Assembly: GCF_002355475.1 (NCBI RefSeq)
Contig: NZ_AP014862.1
Span: forward strand, 5,766,001-5,830,000
DNA length: 64,000 nt
Reading direction: 5' to 3'
DNA from: Pseudomonas furukawaii
GTDB lineage: Bacteria; Pseudomonadota; Gammaproteobacteria; Pseudomonadales; Pseudomonadaceae
Under the pieces are notes generated by a model that saw nothing but the letters and a program-made list of their open reading frames with translations, searched no databases and was not told the origin of the DNA. Shown here piece by piece: positions 8,803 to 18,199 of the stretch (the first letter of the stretch is position 1; each line of letters begins with the position of its first letter). Both the position numbers and the translations under genes were made by a program.

Positions 8803-10335
8803 TCACAGGCTCGGCAGCAGGCCTCCGGGGATCAGCTCGTTGAGGCAGCCGCTGGCCAGCAGTTCGCTGGCGGCCTCGATGTCCGGGGCGAAGAAGCGGT
8901 CCTCCTTGTAATAGGGAACACGGGTACGGAGCAGGCCACGGGCCTGTTCCAGCTTCGGCGAGCTTTTCAGGCCAGTGCGGAAGTCCAGGCCCTGGCAGGC
9001 CCCCAGCCACTCGATGGCGAGGATGCCGCGCACGTTCTCGGCCATGGCCCAGAGGCGCTTGCCGGCGTTGGGCGCCATGGACACGTGGTCCTCCTGGTTG
9101 GCCGAGGTGGGCAGACTGTCGACGCTGGCCGGGTGGGCCAGGGCCTTGTTTTCGCTGGCCAGGGCGGCGGCGGTGACCTGGGCGATCATGAAGCCGGAGT
9201 TGACTCCGCCGTTCTCCACCAGGAAGGGCGGCAGCTGGGACATGTGCATGTCCATCATCAGCGAGATGCGCCGTTCCGACAGGGCGCCGATCTCGGCGAT
9301 GGCCAGGGCGATGTTGTCGGCGGCCATGGCCACCGGCTCGGCGTGGAAGTTGCCGCCGGAGATCACGTCGCCCTCTTCGGCGAACACCAGGGGGTTGTCG
9401 GAAACGGCGTTGGATTCGATCTCCAGCACCTCGGCGGCCTGGCGCAGTTGCGTCAGGCAGGCGCCCATGACCTGGGGCTGGCACCGCAGGGAATAGGGGT
9501 CCTGCACCTTGTCGCACTTCTCGTGGGACTGGGCGATCTCGCTGCTGGCGGTGAGCAACTCGCGGTAGGCGGCGGCGACGTCGATCTGGCCGCGCTGGCC
9601 ACGGGCGGCATGGATGCGGGCATCGAAGGGCGCGCGGGAGCCGAGCATGGCCTCGACGCTCAGGCCGCCGCAGACGGTGGCGCCGGCGAAGAGGTCCTCG
9701 GCTTCGAACAGGCCCTGCAGGGCGTAGGCGGTGGACACCTGGGTGCCGTTGAGCAGGGCCAGTCCCTCCTTGGCGGCCAGGGTCAGCGGCTCCAGCCCGG
9801 CGATCGCCAGGGCCTCGGTGGCCGGCAGCCACTGGCCCTTGTGGCGGGCCTTGCTTTCGCCCAGCAGCAGCAGGGACATGTGCGCCAGCGGGGCCAGGTC
9901 CCCGGAGGCACCCACGGAGCCTTTCAGCGGGATGTGCGGGTAGACCTCGGCGTTCACCAGCGCCACCAGGGCGTCGATCACCTTGCGACGGATACCGGAG
10001 AAGCCGCGCGCCAGGCTGTTCACCTTGAGCAGCATGATCAACCGCACCATGGCGTCGTCCAGGGCTTCGCCGACGCCAGCCGCGTGGGACAGCACCAGCG
10101 AGCGCTGGAGCTTCTCCAGGTCATGGGGGGCGATGCGGGTGGAGGCCAGCAGGCCGAAGCCGGTGTTGATGCCGTAGGCGGTGCGCCCCTCGGCGATGAT
10201 GCCCTCGACGCAGGCGACGCTGGCGTCGATGGCCGCACCGGCAGCCGCCTCCAGGCGGATCTGCACGGGGGCGTGGAACGCCTGGCGCAACTGCGCCAGG
10301 GTCAGGGTTCCGGGTTTCAGGTTCAGTGCGTTCAC
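8803..10335 (-). CDS. hutH: Histidine ammonia-lyase HutH
   Basis: HutH converts histidine to urocanate and ammonia, the first pathway step. The 510-residue sequence has the complete MIO signature [16 protein letters not shown] (triad Ala-Ser-Gly at about 143-145), the active-site YGINTGFG (Tyr54), the catalytic tyrosine in QDPYSLR (about 281) and NQEDHVSM near 415. Length and sequence match the P. putida enzyme closely. Translation starts at GTG 10335; its AAAGGAG site lies in the last codons of hutU, and only two bases separate the hutU stop from this start, so the two are coupled. Confidence 0.97.
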   Translation of the reverse strand: MNALNLKPGTLTLAQLRQAFHAPVQIRLEAAAGAAIDASVACVEGIIAEGRTAYGINTGFGLLASTRIAPHDLEKLQRSLVLSHAAGVGEALDDAMVRLIMLLKVNSLARGFSGIRRKVIDALVALVNAEVYPHIPLKGSVGASGDLAPLAHMSLLLLGESKARHKGQWLPATEALAIAGLEPLTLAAKEGLALLNGTQVSTAYALQGLFEAEDLFAGATVCGGLSVEAMLGSRAPFDARIHAARGQRGQIDVAAAYRELLTASSEIAQSHEKCDKVQDPYSLRCQPQVMGACLTQLRQAAEVLEIESNAVSDNPLVFAEEGDVISGGNFHAEPVAMAADNIALAIAEIGALSERRISLMMDMHMSQLPPFLVENGGVNSGFMIAQVTAAALASENKALAHPASVDSLPTSANQEDHVSMAPNAGKRLWAMAENVRGILAIEWLGACQGLDFRTGLKSSPKLEQARGLLRTRVPYYKEDRFFAPDIEAASELLASGCLNELIPGGLLPSL

Positions 10336-10337
10336 AC

Positions 10338-12008
10338 TCAGGCTCCTTTGCCGATCATCGGCAGGTTCAGGCCCTGCTCACGAGCACAGTCTATGGCGAT
10401 CGGGTAACCCGCATCGGCATGGCGCATCACGCCGGTGCCCGGGTCGTTGGTCAGCACGCGGGCGATGCGCGCGGCGGCCTCATCGGTGCCGTCGCAGACG
10501 ATGACCATGCCCGAATGCTGGGAGAAGCCCATGCCCACGCCACCGCCGTGGTGCAGGGACACCCAGGTGGCGCCGCTGGCGGTGTTCAGCAGGGCGTTGA
10601 GCAGCGGCCAGTCGGACACGGCGTCGGAACCGTCGGCCATGGCTTCGGTTTCGCGGTTCGGGCTGGACACCGAGCCGGAGTCCAGGTGGTCACGGCCGAT
10701 GACGATGGGGGCCGACAGCTCGCCGCTGCGGACCATTTCGTTGAAGGCCAGGCCCAGTTTCGCGCGCTGGCCCAGGCCGACCCAGCAGATGCGTGCCGGC
10801 AGGCCCTGGAAGGCGATGCGCTCGCGGGCCATGTCCAGCCAGCGGTGCAGGTGGGCGTCGTCCGGGATCAGCTCCTTCACCTTGGCGTCGGTCTTGTAGA
10901 TGTCCTGCGGGTCGCCCGACAGCGCGGCCCAGCGGAAGGGGCCGATGCCCCGGCAGAACAAAGGGCGGATGTAGGCCGGGACGAAGCCGGGGAAGTCGAA
11001 GGCGTTGTCCACGCCCTCTTCCTTGGCCATCTGGCGGATGTTGTTGCCGTAGTCGAAGGTGGGGATGCCCTGCTTCTGGAAGTCCAGCATGGCGCGCACG
11101 TGCACGGCCATGGACTGCTTGGCGGCCTTGACCACGGCGGCCGGCTCGGTCTGCGCACGGTCGCGGTACTGCTCCCAGGTCCAGCCGGCGGGCAGGTAAC
11201 CGTTCAGCGGGTCGTGGGCGCTGGTCTGGTCGGTGACCATGTCCGGGCGCACGCCACGGCGCACCAGTTCCGGGAGGATCTCGGCGGCGTTGCCGTGCAG
11301 GGCGATGGAGATGGCGCGGCCTTCGGCGGTGTACTTCGCGATGCGCGCCAGGGCGTCGTCCAGGTCCTTGGCCTGCTCATCCACGTAGCGGGTCTTCAGG
11401 CGGAAGTCGATGCGGCTCTGCTGGCACTCGATGTTCAGCGAGCAGGCGCCGGCCAGGGTCGCGGCCAGGGGCTGGGCGCCGCCCATGCCGCCAAGGCCGG
11501 CGGTGAGGACCCACTTGCCCTTCAGGTCGCCGTTGTAGTGCTGGCGGCCGGCCTCGACGAAGGTTTCATAGGTGCCCTGGACGATGCCCTGGCTGCCGAT
11601 GTAGATCCAGCTGCCGGCGGTCATCTGGCCGTACATGGCCAGGCCCTTGGCATCCAGCTCGTTGAAGTGTTCCCAGGTCGCCCAGTGGGGCACCAGGTTG
11701 GAGTTGGCGATCAGCACGCGCGGGGCGTTGGCGTGGGTCTTGAACACGCCCACCGGCTTGCCGGACTGCACCAGCAGCGTCTCGTCGTCGTTCAGTTCCT
11801 TGAGGGTCTCGACGATCTTGTCGTAGCACTCCCAGTTGCGCGCGGCGCGGCCGATGCCGCCGTACACCACCAGTTCCTTGGGGTTCTCGGCCACTTCCGG
11901 GTCCAGGTTGTTCATCAGCATGCGCAGCGGCGCTTCGGTCAGCCAGCTCTTGGCGTTCAGCGTGTTGCCGCGGGGGGCACGTATTTCGACATCGCGGAAT
12001 TTGGTCAT
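10338..12008 (-). CDS. hutU: Urocanate hydratase HutU
   Basis: Urocanase converts urocanate to imidazolonepropionate using tightly bound NAD+ as an electrophile (second step). At 556 residues it has the usual size. The glycine-rich [14 protein letters not shown] (about residues 172-185) contacts NAD, and the C-terminal [19 protein letters not shown] is a family hallmark. I start at ATG 12008 (MTKFRDVEI), which has GGAG nine bases upstream; 15 further N-terminal codons are open but lack a ribosome site. It is immediately upstream of and coupled to hutH. Confidence 0.97.
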   Translation of the reverse strand: MTKFRDVEIRAPRGNTLNAKSWLTEAPLRMLMNNLDPEVAENPKELVVYGGIGRAARNWECYDKIVETLKELNDDETLLVQSGKPVGVFKTHANAPRVLIANSNLVPHWATWEHFNELDAKGLAMYGQMTAGSWIYIGSQGIVQGTYETFVEAGRQHYNGDLKGKWVLTAGLGGMGGAQPLAATLAGACSLNIECQQSRIDFRLKTRYVDEQAKDLDDALARIAKYTAEGRAISIALHGNAAEILPELVRRGVRPDMVTDQTSAHDPLNGYLPAGWTWEQYRDRAQTEPAAVVKAAKQSMAVHVRAMLDFQKQGIPTFDYGNNIRQMAKEEGVDNAFDFPGFVPAYIRPLFCRGIGPFRWAALSGDPQDIYKTDAKVKELIPDDAHLHRWLDMARERIAFQGLPARICWVGLGQRAKLGLAFNEMVRSGELSAPIVIGRDHLDSGSVSSPNRETEAMADGSDAVSDWPLLNALLNTASGATWVSLHHGGGVGMGFSQHSGMVIVCDGTDEAAARIARVLTNDPGTGVMRHADAGYPIAIDCAREQGLNLPMIGKGA

Positions 12009-12049
12009 GACAGTCTCCAGGAGAATGGATGGGTCCGTTCGGGCGGCGT

Positions 12050-13375
12050 TCACAGCCAGCCCAGGAATTGCGCCAGGTAGGCCAGCGGTACGCTGAACAC
12101 CAGGCTGAGAACCGTGCGCTGCAGCCAGACCACCAGCAGGTCCCGCAGGCTCAGCGGGATCCGCGTGGCCAGCACGCAGGGAATCGAGGCGGAAAGGAAC
12201 AGCACGCTGCTCACCGAGACGATGGCCGTGACGAAACGCACCAGGGCGTCGGCATCCTTCAGCAGCATGGCCGGCAGGAACATCTCGGCCAGGCCGGAGG
12301 ACAGGGCGCGGGCCACCTCCATGGGCTCGGTGAGGCCGAGCAACCAGGTGAAGGGGTAGAGCAGCAGGCCGACGGCGTCGAACAGCGGGGTGTACTTGGC
12401 CGCCAGCAAGCCGAGGAGGCCGACGGCGAGGATGCTCGGCAGGATGGCGGCGGTCATGCGCAGGCCATCGATGAAGGTTTCACGCAGGGCCGAGAGCAGC
12501 GAGGGGGCGCTGGCGGCCTGGGCCACGCCGGCGTTCCAGGCGCTGCGCAGGCGGCTCGCGCCGGGGGCGAGCGGCGCCTCGGAACGGCTCTCCGACGGCA
12601 GGCGCGACAGCGGATAGATACGGGCGCTGACGGCGGTCACGGAGAAGGTCACCAGCATGGCGCCCCAGAAGTAGAGGTTCCACTGCTCCATCAGTCCGAG
12701 GGTCTTGGCGATGATCACCATGAAGGGTGCCGACACCGTGGAGAAGCCGGTGGCGATGATCGCCGCCTCACGGACGCTGTAGTGCCCCTGCTGGTACATG
12801 CGGTCGGTGATGAGCAGCCCGACGGAATAGCTGCCGACGAAGGAGGCCACGGCATCGATGGCGGACTTGCCCGGGGTGCGCCAGATGGGACGCATCACCG
12901 GCTGCATCAGCACGCCAACCAGTTCCAGCAGGCCGAAACCGATGAGGAACACCAGCGCCAGCGCGCCCAGCGGCACGATCAGGGCCAGGCTGAGCACCAG
13001 CTTCTCGAAGAGGAACGGCAGCATCCCCGGCTGGTAGATGGCCTCGGGCCCGACACGGAACAGGTAGGCGACACCGACGAACAGGCCGACCACCTTGAGC
13101 ACGCTGAACGCCGTATGGGTGGCACTGCGGCGCCAGCTGCCGCTGCGCCAGGGCTCGATGGCACCGTAGAGCATGAACAGCAGGGCAAGCCCGATCACCA
13201 GGGGACGGGCATGGAGTTGCAGGGCGGAAGCCGCGTGGTCGAGGAGGATGGTGGAGCGCCCGCCGATCTCGAACGGAACGAAGAACAGCACCAGGCCGAC
13301 CAGGCTGTAGCCGATCAGGCGAAACAGGGCGAGACTCCGGGCGGGTTGGGCAGTCGCTGTCAGTTCTTCAGGCAT
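12050..13375 (-). CDS. YjiH-family membrane protein (nucleoside-recognition GATE domains), first gene of the hut operon
   Basis: This 441-residue inner-membrane protein has about 10-11 hydrophobic helices. It resembles the YjiH family (COG3314), whose members carry two GATE/nucleoside-recognition modules; [19 protein letters not shown] and [12 protein letters not shown] are the type of conserved patches seen there. No YjiH substrate is firmly established to my knowledge. As the first gene after the hut promoter, directly before hutU, it is a strong candidate for urocanate or histidine movement, or for export of a by-product. ATG 13375 has GGAGA eight bases upstream; the 16-codon longer reading has none. 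Confidence 0.8.
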   Translation of the reverse strand: MPEELTATAQPARSLALFRLIGYSLVGLVLFFVPFEIGGRSTILLDHAASALQLHARPLVIGLALLFMLYGAIEPWRSGSWRRSATHTAFSVLKVVGLFVGVAYLFRVGPEAIYQPGMLPFLFEKLVLSLALIVPLGALALVFLIGFGLLELVGVLMQPVMRPIWRTPGKSAIDAVASFVGSYSVGLLITDRMYQQGHYSVREAAIIATGFSTVSAPFMVIIAKTLGLMEQWNLYFWGAMLVTFSVTAVSARIYPLSRLPSESRSEAPLAPGASRLRSAWNAGVAQAASAPSLLSALRETFIDGLRMTAAILPSILAVGLLGLLAAKYTPLFDAVGLLLYPFTWLLGLTEPMEVARALSSGLAEMFLPAMLLKDADALVRFVTAIVSVSSVLFLSASIPCVLATRIPLSLRDLLVVWLQRTVLSLVFSVPLAYLAQFLGWL

Positions 13376-13432
13376 CGCGTCTCTCCGAGGGCGGGCGAGG
13401 TGGACTTGGATGGTCGACGACACACATCTCTA

Positions 13433-13446
13433 CTTGTACATACAAG
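13433..13446. promoter_or_regulatory. HutC-type operator at the hut operon start
   Basis: CTTGTACATACAAG is a perfect palindrome (CTTGTA-CA-TACAAG) containing TGTA-N2-TACA, the form I recall for HutC of the GntR family. It begins just downstream of the sigma-54-type promoter and covers the predicted transcription start near 13440, so bound HutC would block initiation or clearance. Confidence 0.75.
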
Positions 13447-13450
13447 CATA

Positions 13451-13466
13451 TGCAAGCAGAGGGCCA
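13451..13466 (-). promoter_or_regulatory. Sigma-54 (-24/-12) promoter of the hut structural operon
   Basis: On the minus strand the sequence TGGCCCTCTGCTTGCA matches the sigma-54 consensus TGGCACG-N4-TTGCA with GG and GC spaced correctly (12 bases). The predicted start is near 13440, about 65 bases before the first ATG. Sigma-54 dependence fits activation of hut by CbrB or NtrC, known in other Pseudomonas. Confidence 0.7.
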
Positions 13467-13531
13467 ATATTCGGCCCCGGACCCGGGAACATCCCCGCAA
13501 GCCTTGCCACACGGGCGCGACAGCCCCTTAT

Positions 13532-13545
13532 CCTGTATAGACAAG
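13532..13545. promoter_or_regulatory. Second, imperfect HutC-type site upstream of the hut promoter
   Basis: CCTGTATAGACAAG resembles the 13433-13446 palindrome with two changes. It lies about 100 bases upstream of the predicted start, where it could be an auxiliary operator, a looping partner, or a site overlapping an activator's enhancer. Confidence 0.5.
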
Positions 13546-13567
13546 TATAGAAAAGAGAGGTGGAGTC

Positions 13568-13638
13568 ACTGTTACCGCGTGCAGAAAGTGCCCGCCTTTG
13601 CAGCGGGCGCGCACGAACATGGGGCCCTAGGTAACAGT
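13568..13638. repeat. Long-armed 9-bp inverted repeat enclosing a hairpin
   Basis: ACTGTTACC (13568-13576) recurs inverted as GGTAACAGT (13630-13638), ending in the stop codon of the binding-protein gene. Inside is a GCCCGC/GCGGGC hairpin (13590-13608). It could be the transcript end of the hutC-hutD unit or an activator-binding region. Confidence 0.45.
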
Positions 13639-14645
13639 CATCTCAGGGATGCATCGAGCTTTCCGGCGACCTCCGGGGTCACCCAGGCCGACCAGATGTC
13701 CCGGTGCTGGCGGAAGAAAGCCTCCGCGGTGGGCGCCGCCTCGGCGCGCTCCTCGGCCATCCGCGCGAGGATGCCGTTGAACAGCGGCAACGGGATCCTC
13801 ACCTTTTCGAACAGGCGCACCAGTTCGGGCGCCTGCTCATGCAGGTCACGGGACACGCCGATGGAGATCTTCGCCGGCAGCGAACGGGTGCCGACGGGAT
13901 TGGGGTGATCGGGGTCGATCAGGGTTTCCCAGGCCTTCTGGTCGAAGGGGGGCTCCTCCAGTTGCACCAGCGGGTAGCGTCCCATGAGCGGTGTCGGCGA
14001 CCAGTAGTAGAAGAGGATCGGCCGCCGCTGGCGGATCGCCGCCGTGATCGCCGCATCCAGCGCGGGCCCGGTTCCGGTGCGGAAGTTCACGTAGCTGTCT
14101 TCCAGGCCATAGGCCTTGAGCTTCTGGCTGTTCACACCCTCGCAGGTCCAGCCGCTGGGGCAGTTGTAGAAGCGCCCCTTGGCCCTTTCCTCCGGGTCCT
14201 GGAACAGGGCCTTGAAGCGCGGCAGGTCGCTGACCGAACGCGGGCCGGCGGCCGGCGCGTCCTCCCCTTTCACCAGGTACTCAGGCACCCACCAGCCTTC
14301 GGTCGCGCCCTGCACCGGCTCGCCTACGGCGAAGACCTCGCCGGCCGCCTCGGCCTTGCGCCACAGCTCGCTGCGCCCGGCCCACTGCTCGGCGATCACC
14401 TGGATGTCGTTCTGCCGCAGGGCGTTCTCCATGGTCAGGGTGTTGCCGGGCAGCACGTCGGTCCGGCAGCCGTAGCCCTTCTCCAGCAGCAGACGCAGCA
14501 CTTCGGTGGTGAACATGCCGCTTTCCCAGTTCAGCCCGGCGAGCACCACGGGATGGGGATAGGGGCATTCGGCGGCCCCGGCCTCCCGCGATGCGGGCAG
14601 GAGGAGCGACAGGACGATGGCCGCGAGGACGCTGTGGCGAGGCAT
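13638..14645 (-). CDS. Second HutX-like periplasmic binding protein
   Basis: This 335-residue protein is a paralogue of HutX (7667-8635). It shares GLNWESGM, TMENALRQNDIQ, EGWWVPEYLVKG, FYNCPSGWTCE, YVNFRTGTGPALDAAI and FYYWSPTPLMG, and has a signal peptide ending near REAGAAEC. It differs in a longer loop after LMGRYPLVQLEE. With no permease or ATPase of its own nearby, it probably feeds HutWV with a different or lower-affinity ligand. It sits between hutD and the hut promoter and has its own stop next to an inverted repeat, so it may be expressed with hutCD or separately. Confidence 0.85.
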   Translation of the reverse strand: MPRHSVLAAIVLSLLLPASREAGAAECPYPHPVVLAGLNWESGMFTTEVLRLLLEKGYGCRTDVLPGNTLTMENALRQNDIQVIAEQWAGRSELWRKAEAAGEVFAVGEPVQGATEGWWVPEYLVKGEDAPAAGPRSVSDLPRFKALFQDPEERAKGRFYNCPSGWTCEGVNSQKLKAYGLEDSYVNFRTGTGPALDAAITAAIRQRRPILFYYWSPTPLMGRYPLVQLEEPPFDQKAWETLIDPDHPNPVGTRSLPAKISIGVSRDLHEQAPELVRLFEKVRIPLPLFNGILARMAEERAEAAPTAEAFFRQHRDIWSAWVTPEVAGKLDASLR

Positions 14646-14734
14646 GGGCGACTCCGGTAGGCATGACGGGCGACAGGGTTAGGTTTAGACCCTGACGCGC
14701 GGTCGTGCCCTGCGGATTGCCCGCAGGCACCTGA

Positions 14735-15316
14735 CTAGCGAGGCGTCAGCTCGATCAGGCAGCAGGCACCGCCATTGAGCTTCACCTCGGCAAGCGCGCC
14801 GCCGGCTTCCAGGTGCAGGCAGTCATACCGGCCCATTACTTGGGTGGACTGTCCGTCGATCTCGACCCCTACGCCCGCCTCGGCGGCGAACAGGAGCAAG
14901 GTGCTGGCGGAGGAGAAGAGACGGACCTCGCCCTCGGCGCGCAGCCATTGCAGGCGCGCGGCATAGCGCTTCGGCGAATAGATCAGGTTGAAGTCGCGGA
15001 TCGGGCCGTCGAGCAGTTCGCAGCTCACCGCCGCCCCACCGTCGAAGGCGAAGGCGTCCAGGGCGGTGAGGCACCGGGAGGGCCGCCCGTCCACCGTCAG
15101 GCGCATGCCGGCGCCTTCCAGCACGGTGATCACCCGCTGGTAGCCGGTGAAGGCGGAGAAGCCGCCGGATTCACCGACGTCGGCAATGGACAGCCGCCAG
15201 CCGAAACCGTCGAGGCCATCGCCTGCGTCGCGGGCGATTTCCAGGGTGGAACCGGCGCCGTTCTTCCACGGCATACGGGGGTAGTCGGCGGCGCGCAGCA
15301 GGCGGGATGAGGTCAT
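14735..15316 (-). CDS. hutD: HutD family protein
   Basis: HutD is a small cupin-like protein found with hutC; in P. fluorescens it has been described as a governor that limits excessive hut induction. The 193-residue product has the family signature MPWKNGAGSTLEIA near the N-terminus and GFGWRLSIADV after it. I start at ATG 15316 (MTSSRLLRAADY), which overlaps the hutC stop as ATGA, so the two are translationally coupled. The longer upstream reading lies inside hutC and is rejected. Confidence 0.93.
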   Translation of the reverse strand: MTSSRLLRAADYPRMPWKNGAGSTLEIARDAGDGLDGFGWRLSIADVGESGGFSAFTGYQRVITVLEGAGMRLTVDGRPSRCLTALDAFAFDGGAAVSCELLDGPIRDFNLIYSPKRYAARLQWLRAEGEVRLFSSASTLLLFAAEAGVGVEIDGQSTQVMGRYDCLHLEAGGALAEVKLNGGACCLIELTPR

Positions 15317-16065
15317 GAACCGAAACGTCCTTCGAGGCGATAGCGGGAACCGGGGTAGAGAAGGCGCGCGCTGGTGACGGTATTGCGCCCGGACCAGGTG
15401 CGGCGGCGAATCAGCAGGCAGGGCTCGCCGCGCTCGATCTGCAGCAGGGTGCATTCATCGGCATCGGCCAGGATGGCTTCGACCACGTGCTCGCCCTCGG
15501 TCAGCGGCGCCACCTGGGAGAGGTAGGCGTAGGGCGTCTGGACGGTGAAATCCTGCTTCAGGTAATCGGGGGCCACCGCCGGATTCACGTAGCGGTCCTC
15601 GATCTGCACCGGCACATCGTTCTCGAAATGCACGATGCGGGAATGGAAGACGCGCTGGCCTTCGCGCATGTCCAGGGCGAGGGCCCGCTCCGGGCCGGCC
15701 ACCTCTTCCTGCAGGCTGACCACGACGCAGTGATGGCGATGGCCACGGGCGGCGATCTCCTCGGCGATGTTGTGCACCTCGAACAGCGCGGACTGGCCCT
15801 TGGGTTCGGCGACGAAGGTCCCCACGCCCTGCATGCGTACCAGCAGGCCCTCGGCGGTGAGCTCGCGCAAGGCGCGGTTGATGGTCATGCGGCTGAAACC
15901 CAGCTCGCTGACCAGTTCGCTCTCCGATGGCACACGGTAATGGGGCGGCCAGGCTCCGCTCTGGATCTGCTGGCTGATCATCTGCTTCACCCGGGCATAG
16001 AGCGGCGCGGGAGCGTCACCCATCTGGGCGGCCAGGGAGGAAGGCGCGGAGGGCGGATTGAGCAC
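15313..16065 (-). CDS. hutC: Histidine utilisation repressor HutC
   Basis: This 250-residue GntR-family regulator of the HutC subfamily has an N-terminal winged helix (about residues 22-90, with VPSESELVSELGFSRMTINRAL as the recognition part) and a C-terminal UTRA effector domain (about 110-240). Family knowledge: HutC represses hut genes and releases DNA on binding urocanate. It starts at GTG 16065 with AAGGAGT upstream and is divergent from hutF. The TGTATATACA site in the shared region implies repression of hutF and probably of itself. Confidence 0.95.
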   Translation of the reverse strand: MLNPPSAPSSLAAQMGDAPAPLYARVKQMISQQIQSGAWPPHYRVPSESELVSELGFSRMTINRALRELTAEGLLVRMQGVGTFVAEPKGQSALFEVHNIAEEIAARGHRHHCVVVSLQEEVAGPERALALDMREGQRVFHSRIVHFENDVPVQIEDRYVNPAVAPDYLKQDFTVQTPYAYLSQVAPLTEGEHVVEAILADADECTLLQIERGEPCLLIRRRTWSGRNTVTSARLLYPGSRYRLEGRFGS

Positions 16066-16187
16066 GGGAAACTCCTTGTCGGCGAAGAGGCGGGCCGCTG
16101 GTCAGGACAGCGCGGTGTGGATCGGGGAGCCCGCCTCCGGCATGTACCGGATTCGACAACAGCAGACAAGTACGGGACCGGGGTCAG

Positions 16188-16216
16188 TTTACGTCGACCG
16201 ATAACGTCTGTATATG
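16188..16216 (+). promoter_or_regulatory. Candidate sigma-70 promoter for hutF
   Basis: TTTACG (16188-16193) and TATATG (16211-16216) are separated by 17 bases in the 189-base hutC-hutF gap. The -10 box runs into the HutC-type operator. Unlike the main operon, no sigma-54 match was found here. Confidence 0.5.
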
Positions 16217-16224
16217 TATATACA
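16215..16224. promoter_or_regulatory. HutC-type operator TGTATATACA before hutF
   Basis: A perfect TGTA-N2-TACA palindrome overlaps the -10/start region of the predicted hutF promoter and lies between hutC and hutF, so it can explain both hutF repression and hutC autoregulation. Confidence 0.7.
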
Positions 16225-16254
16225 AATAAAACCAACCATCCCAGGGTCCTCGCC

Positions 16255-17619
16255 ATGTCCGCTTTCTTCGCTGAACGCGCCCTGCTTCCTCAAGGCTGGG
16301 CGCGCAACGTCCGCTTCGAAATCGCCCCCAACGGCCTGATCGAAAGGGTCCGCCCCGATGCCTCGGCGGAAGGCGCCGAACGCCTGCGCGGCCCGGCGCT
16401 GGCGGGGATGCCGAACCTCCATTCCCATGCGTTCCAGCGCGCCATGGCGGGCCTGGCGGAAGTGGCGGGCAACCCCAACGACAGCTTCTGGACCTGGCGC
16501 GACCTGATGTATCGCCTGGTGGGCCGGCTCACCCCGGAGCAGATGGAGGTCATCGCCCGCCAGCTCTACGTGGAGATGCTCAAGGCCGGCTACACCAGCG
16601 TCGCCGAGTTCCATTACGTGCATCAGGACCGGGACGGGCGTCCCTACGCGGACCCGGCGGAACTCGCCCTGCGCATCAGCGCCGCGGCGCGCGACACCGG
16701 CATCGGCCTTACCCTGCTGCCGGTGCTCTACAGCCACTCCGGCTTCGGCGGCCAGGCGCCCAACGAGGGCCAGCGCCGCTTCATCCACTCCACCGACAGC
16801 TACCTGGCCCTGCAGGAGCGCCTGGAGAACGAGATCGCCCGGCAGCCTAGCCAGCGACTGGGCCTCTGCTTCCACTCCCTGCGCGCCGTGACGCCGCAGC
16901 AAATGGCGGAGGTGCTGGCGGCGGAGCGCGACGCCCGGCCCATCCATATTCACATCGCCGAGCAACGCAAGGAAGTGGACGACTGCCTCGCCTGGAGCGG
17001 CCGCCGCCCGTTGCAATGGCTCTACGAGAACGCACCGGTGGACCCGCGCTGGTGCCTGGTGCACGCCACCCATGCCGAACCCGATGAAGTGGCCGCCATG
17101 GCGGCGAGCGGGGCCGTGGCCGGCCTCTGCCTGACCACCGAGGCCAACCTGGGGGACGGCATCTTCCCGGCGGTGGACTACCTCGCCCGGGGCGGTCGCC
17201 TGGGCATCGGCTCGGACAGTCACGTATCGGTCAGCGTAGTGGAGGAGCTGCGCTGGCTGGAGTACGGCCAGCGCCTGCGCGACCAGCGCCGCAACCGCCT
17301 CTACCGGGCGGACCAGCCCCAGGTGGGCCGCACCCTGTTCGACGCCGCGCTGGCCGGCGGTGCCCAGGCCCTCGGCCAGGACATCGGCGCCCTGGCGGAG
17401 GGCAAGCGCGCCGACTGGATCGTGCTGGACGGCCTGGACCCTTACCTGGCCACCGCCGAAGGCGACGCCCTGCTCAACCGCTGGCTGTTCGCCGGCGGGG
17501 ACCGCCAGGTGCGGGACGTGATGGTGGCGGGCCGCTGGGTGGTGCGGGACGGACGCCATGCCGCCGAAGAGGAAACGGCACGGGCCTTTACCGGGGTGCT
17601 GCGGGACCTGCTGGGCTGA
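16255..17619 (+). CDS. hutF: Formimidoylglutamate deiminase HutF
   Basis: HutF deaminates N-formimino-L-glutamate to N-formylglutamate and ammonia, the fourth step, making the substrate of HutG. It is a 454-residue amidohydrolase with the zinc motif NLHSHAFQR near residue 55, later metal or catalytic residues in HIHIAEQRKEVDD and LVHATHA, and GSDSHVSVS carrying the conserved aspartate. The start at 16255 (MSAFFAERALLPQG) is the one matching the family; the upstream open frame crosses hutC antisense. It is the only plus-strand hut gene, with its own HutC-covered promoter. Confidence 0.95.
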   Translation: MSAFFAERALLPQGWARNVRFEIAPNGLIERVRPDASAEGAERLRGPALAGMPNLHSHAFQRAMAGLAEVAGNPNDSFWTWRDLMYRLVGRLTPEQMEVIARQLYVEMLKAGYTSVAEFHYVHQDRDGRPYADPAELALRISAAARDTGIGLTLLPVLYSHSGFGGQAPNEGQRRFIHSTDSYLALQERLENEIARQPSQRLGLCFHSLRAVTPQQMAEVLAAERDARPIHIHIAEQRKEVDDCLAWSGRRPLQWLYENAPVDPRWCLVHATHAEPDEVAAMAASGAVAGLCLTTEANLGDGIFPAVDYLARGGRLGIGSDSHVSVSVVEELRWLEYGQRLRDQRRNRLYRADQPQVGRTLFDAALAGGAQALGQDIGALAEGKRADWIVLDGLDPYLATAEGDALLNRWLFAGGDRQVRDVMVAGRWVVRDGRHAAEEETARAFTGVLRDLLG

Positions 17620-17638
17620 GGCGCACCCCGGACCGGGC

Positions 17639-18199
17639 TCAGGGCGCGGCGATGGCGCTGTCCGCCACCCGCCAGATCAGCCGGTCGGTGTCATACCCCT
17701 GCGCTTCCGCCGTCTCCAGCAAGCGCTGGCGGGTCTTTTCGGACACCACCGGGGTACGCGACAGCAACCAGAGGTACTTGCGATTGGGGTTGCCGACGAG
17801 CGCGGTGCGGTAGCCGTCGTCCAGGTAGAGGACCCAGTAGTCGCCCTTGATCCTGTCCGGCAGGAGCCGGGTGATCCAGTTGTCGAAGCGGACCCAGAGC
17901 CTGTCGGTCCGACCGGCCACCTGAGGCACGGCATTGCCCCGCGCCTCCTTCCACTCCCCTTCCAGGGTGCGGCAACGGTTCAGTACCCCGACGCTGCCGT
18001 CGGCCTGCAGGCTGTAGTGGGCTTCGGACTGGGCGCAGTCGCGCTGGAAGAACATGGGCAGGCGCGCCAGCTCGTACCAGGTGCCCTGGTAGCGCTCAAG
18101 GTCGACCGCCCCCACCGTACGCGGCGGCGCCGCCTCTCGGCCCTGACCGGCGCAGCCGGCCAGCAGCGCCAGCAGGAACGCGCCGATCAGCGCGCGCAT
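17639..18199 (-). CDS. blc: Outer-membrane lipocalin Blc
   Basis: Bacterial lipocalin that binds lipids or fatty acids at the outer membrane. The lipobox is LLAGC, and the lipocalin signature GTWYELARLPMFF follows at about residue 40, with YWVLYLDDGY and YLWLLSRTP in the barrel. ATG 18199 shares its A with the TGA of the upstream lipoprotein gene, so the pair is coupled; a GTG one codon earlier is also open. It is convergent with hutF. Confidence 0.92.
   Translation of the reverse strand: MRALIGAFLLALLAGCAGQGREAAPPRTVGAVDLERYQGTWYELARLPMFFQRDCAQSEAHYSLQADGSVGVLNRCRTLEGEWKEARGNAVPQVAGRTDRLWVRFDNWITRLLPDRIKGDYWVLYLDDGYRTALVGNPNRKYLWLLSRTPVVSEKTRQRLLETAEAQGYDTDRLIWRVADSAIAAP

Noticed and set aside
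13488-13505. TGGCAAGGCTTGC-like element on the minus strand as the hut sigma-54 promoter
   Set aside because: GG and GC are only 10 bases apart instead of 12; the element at 13451-13466 has the correct spacing.
16163-16175. Additional HutC site AGACAAGTAC near hutC
   Set aside because: Only a half-site resembles the operator; no symmetry.
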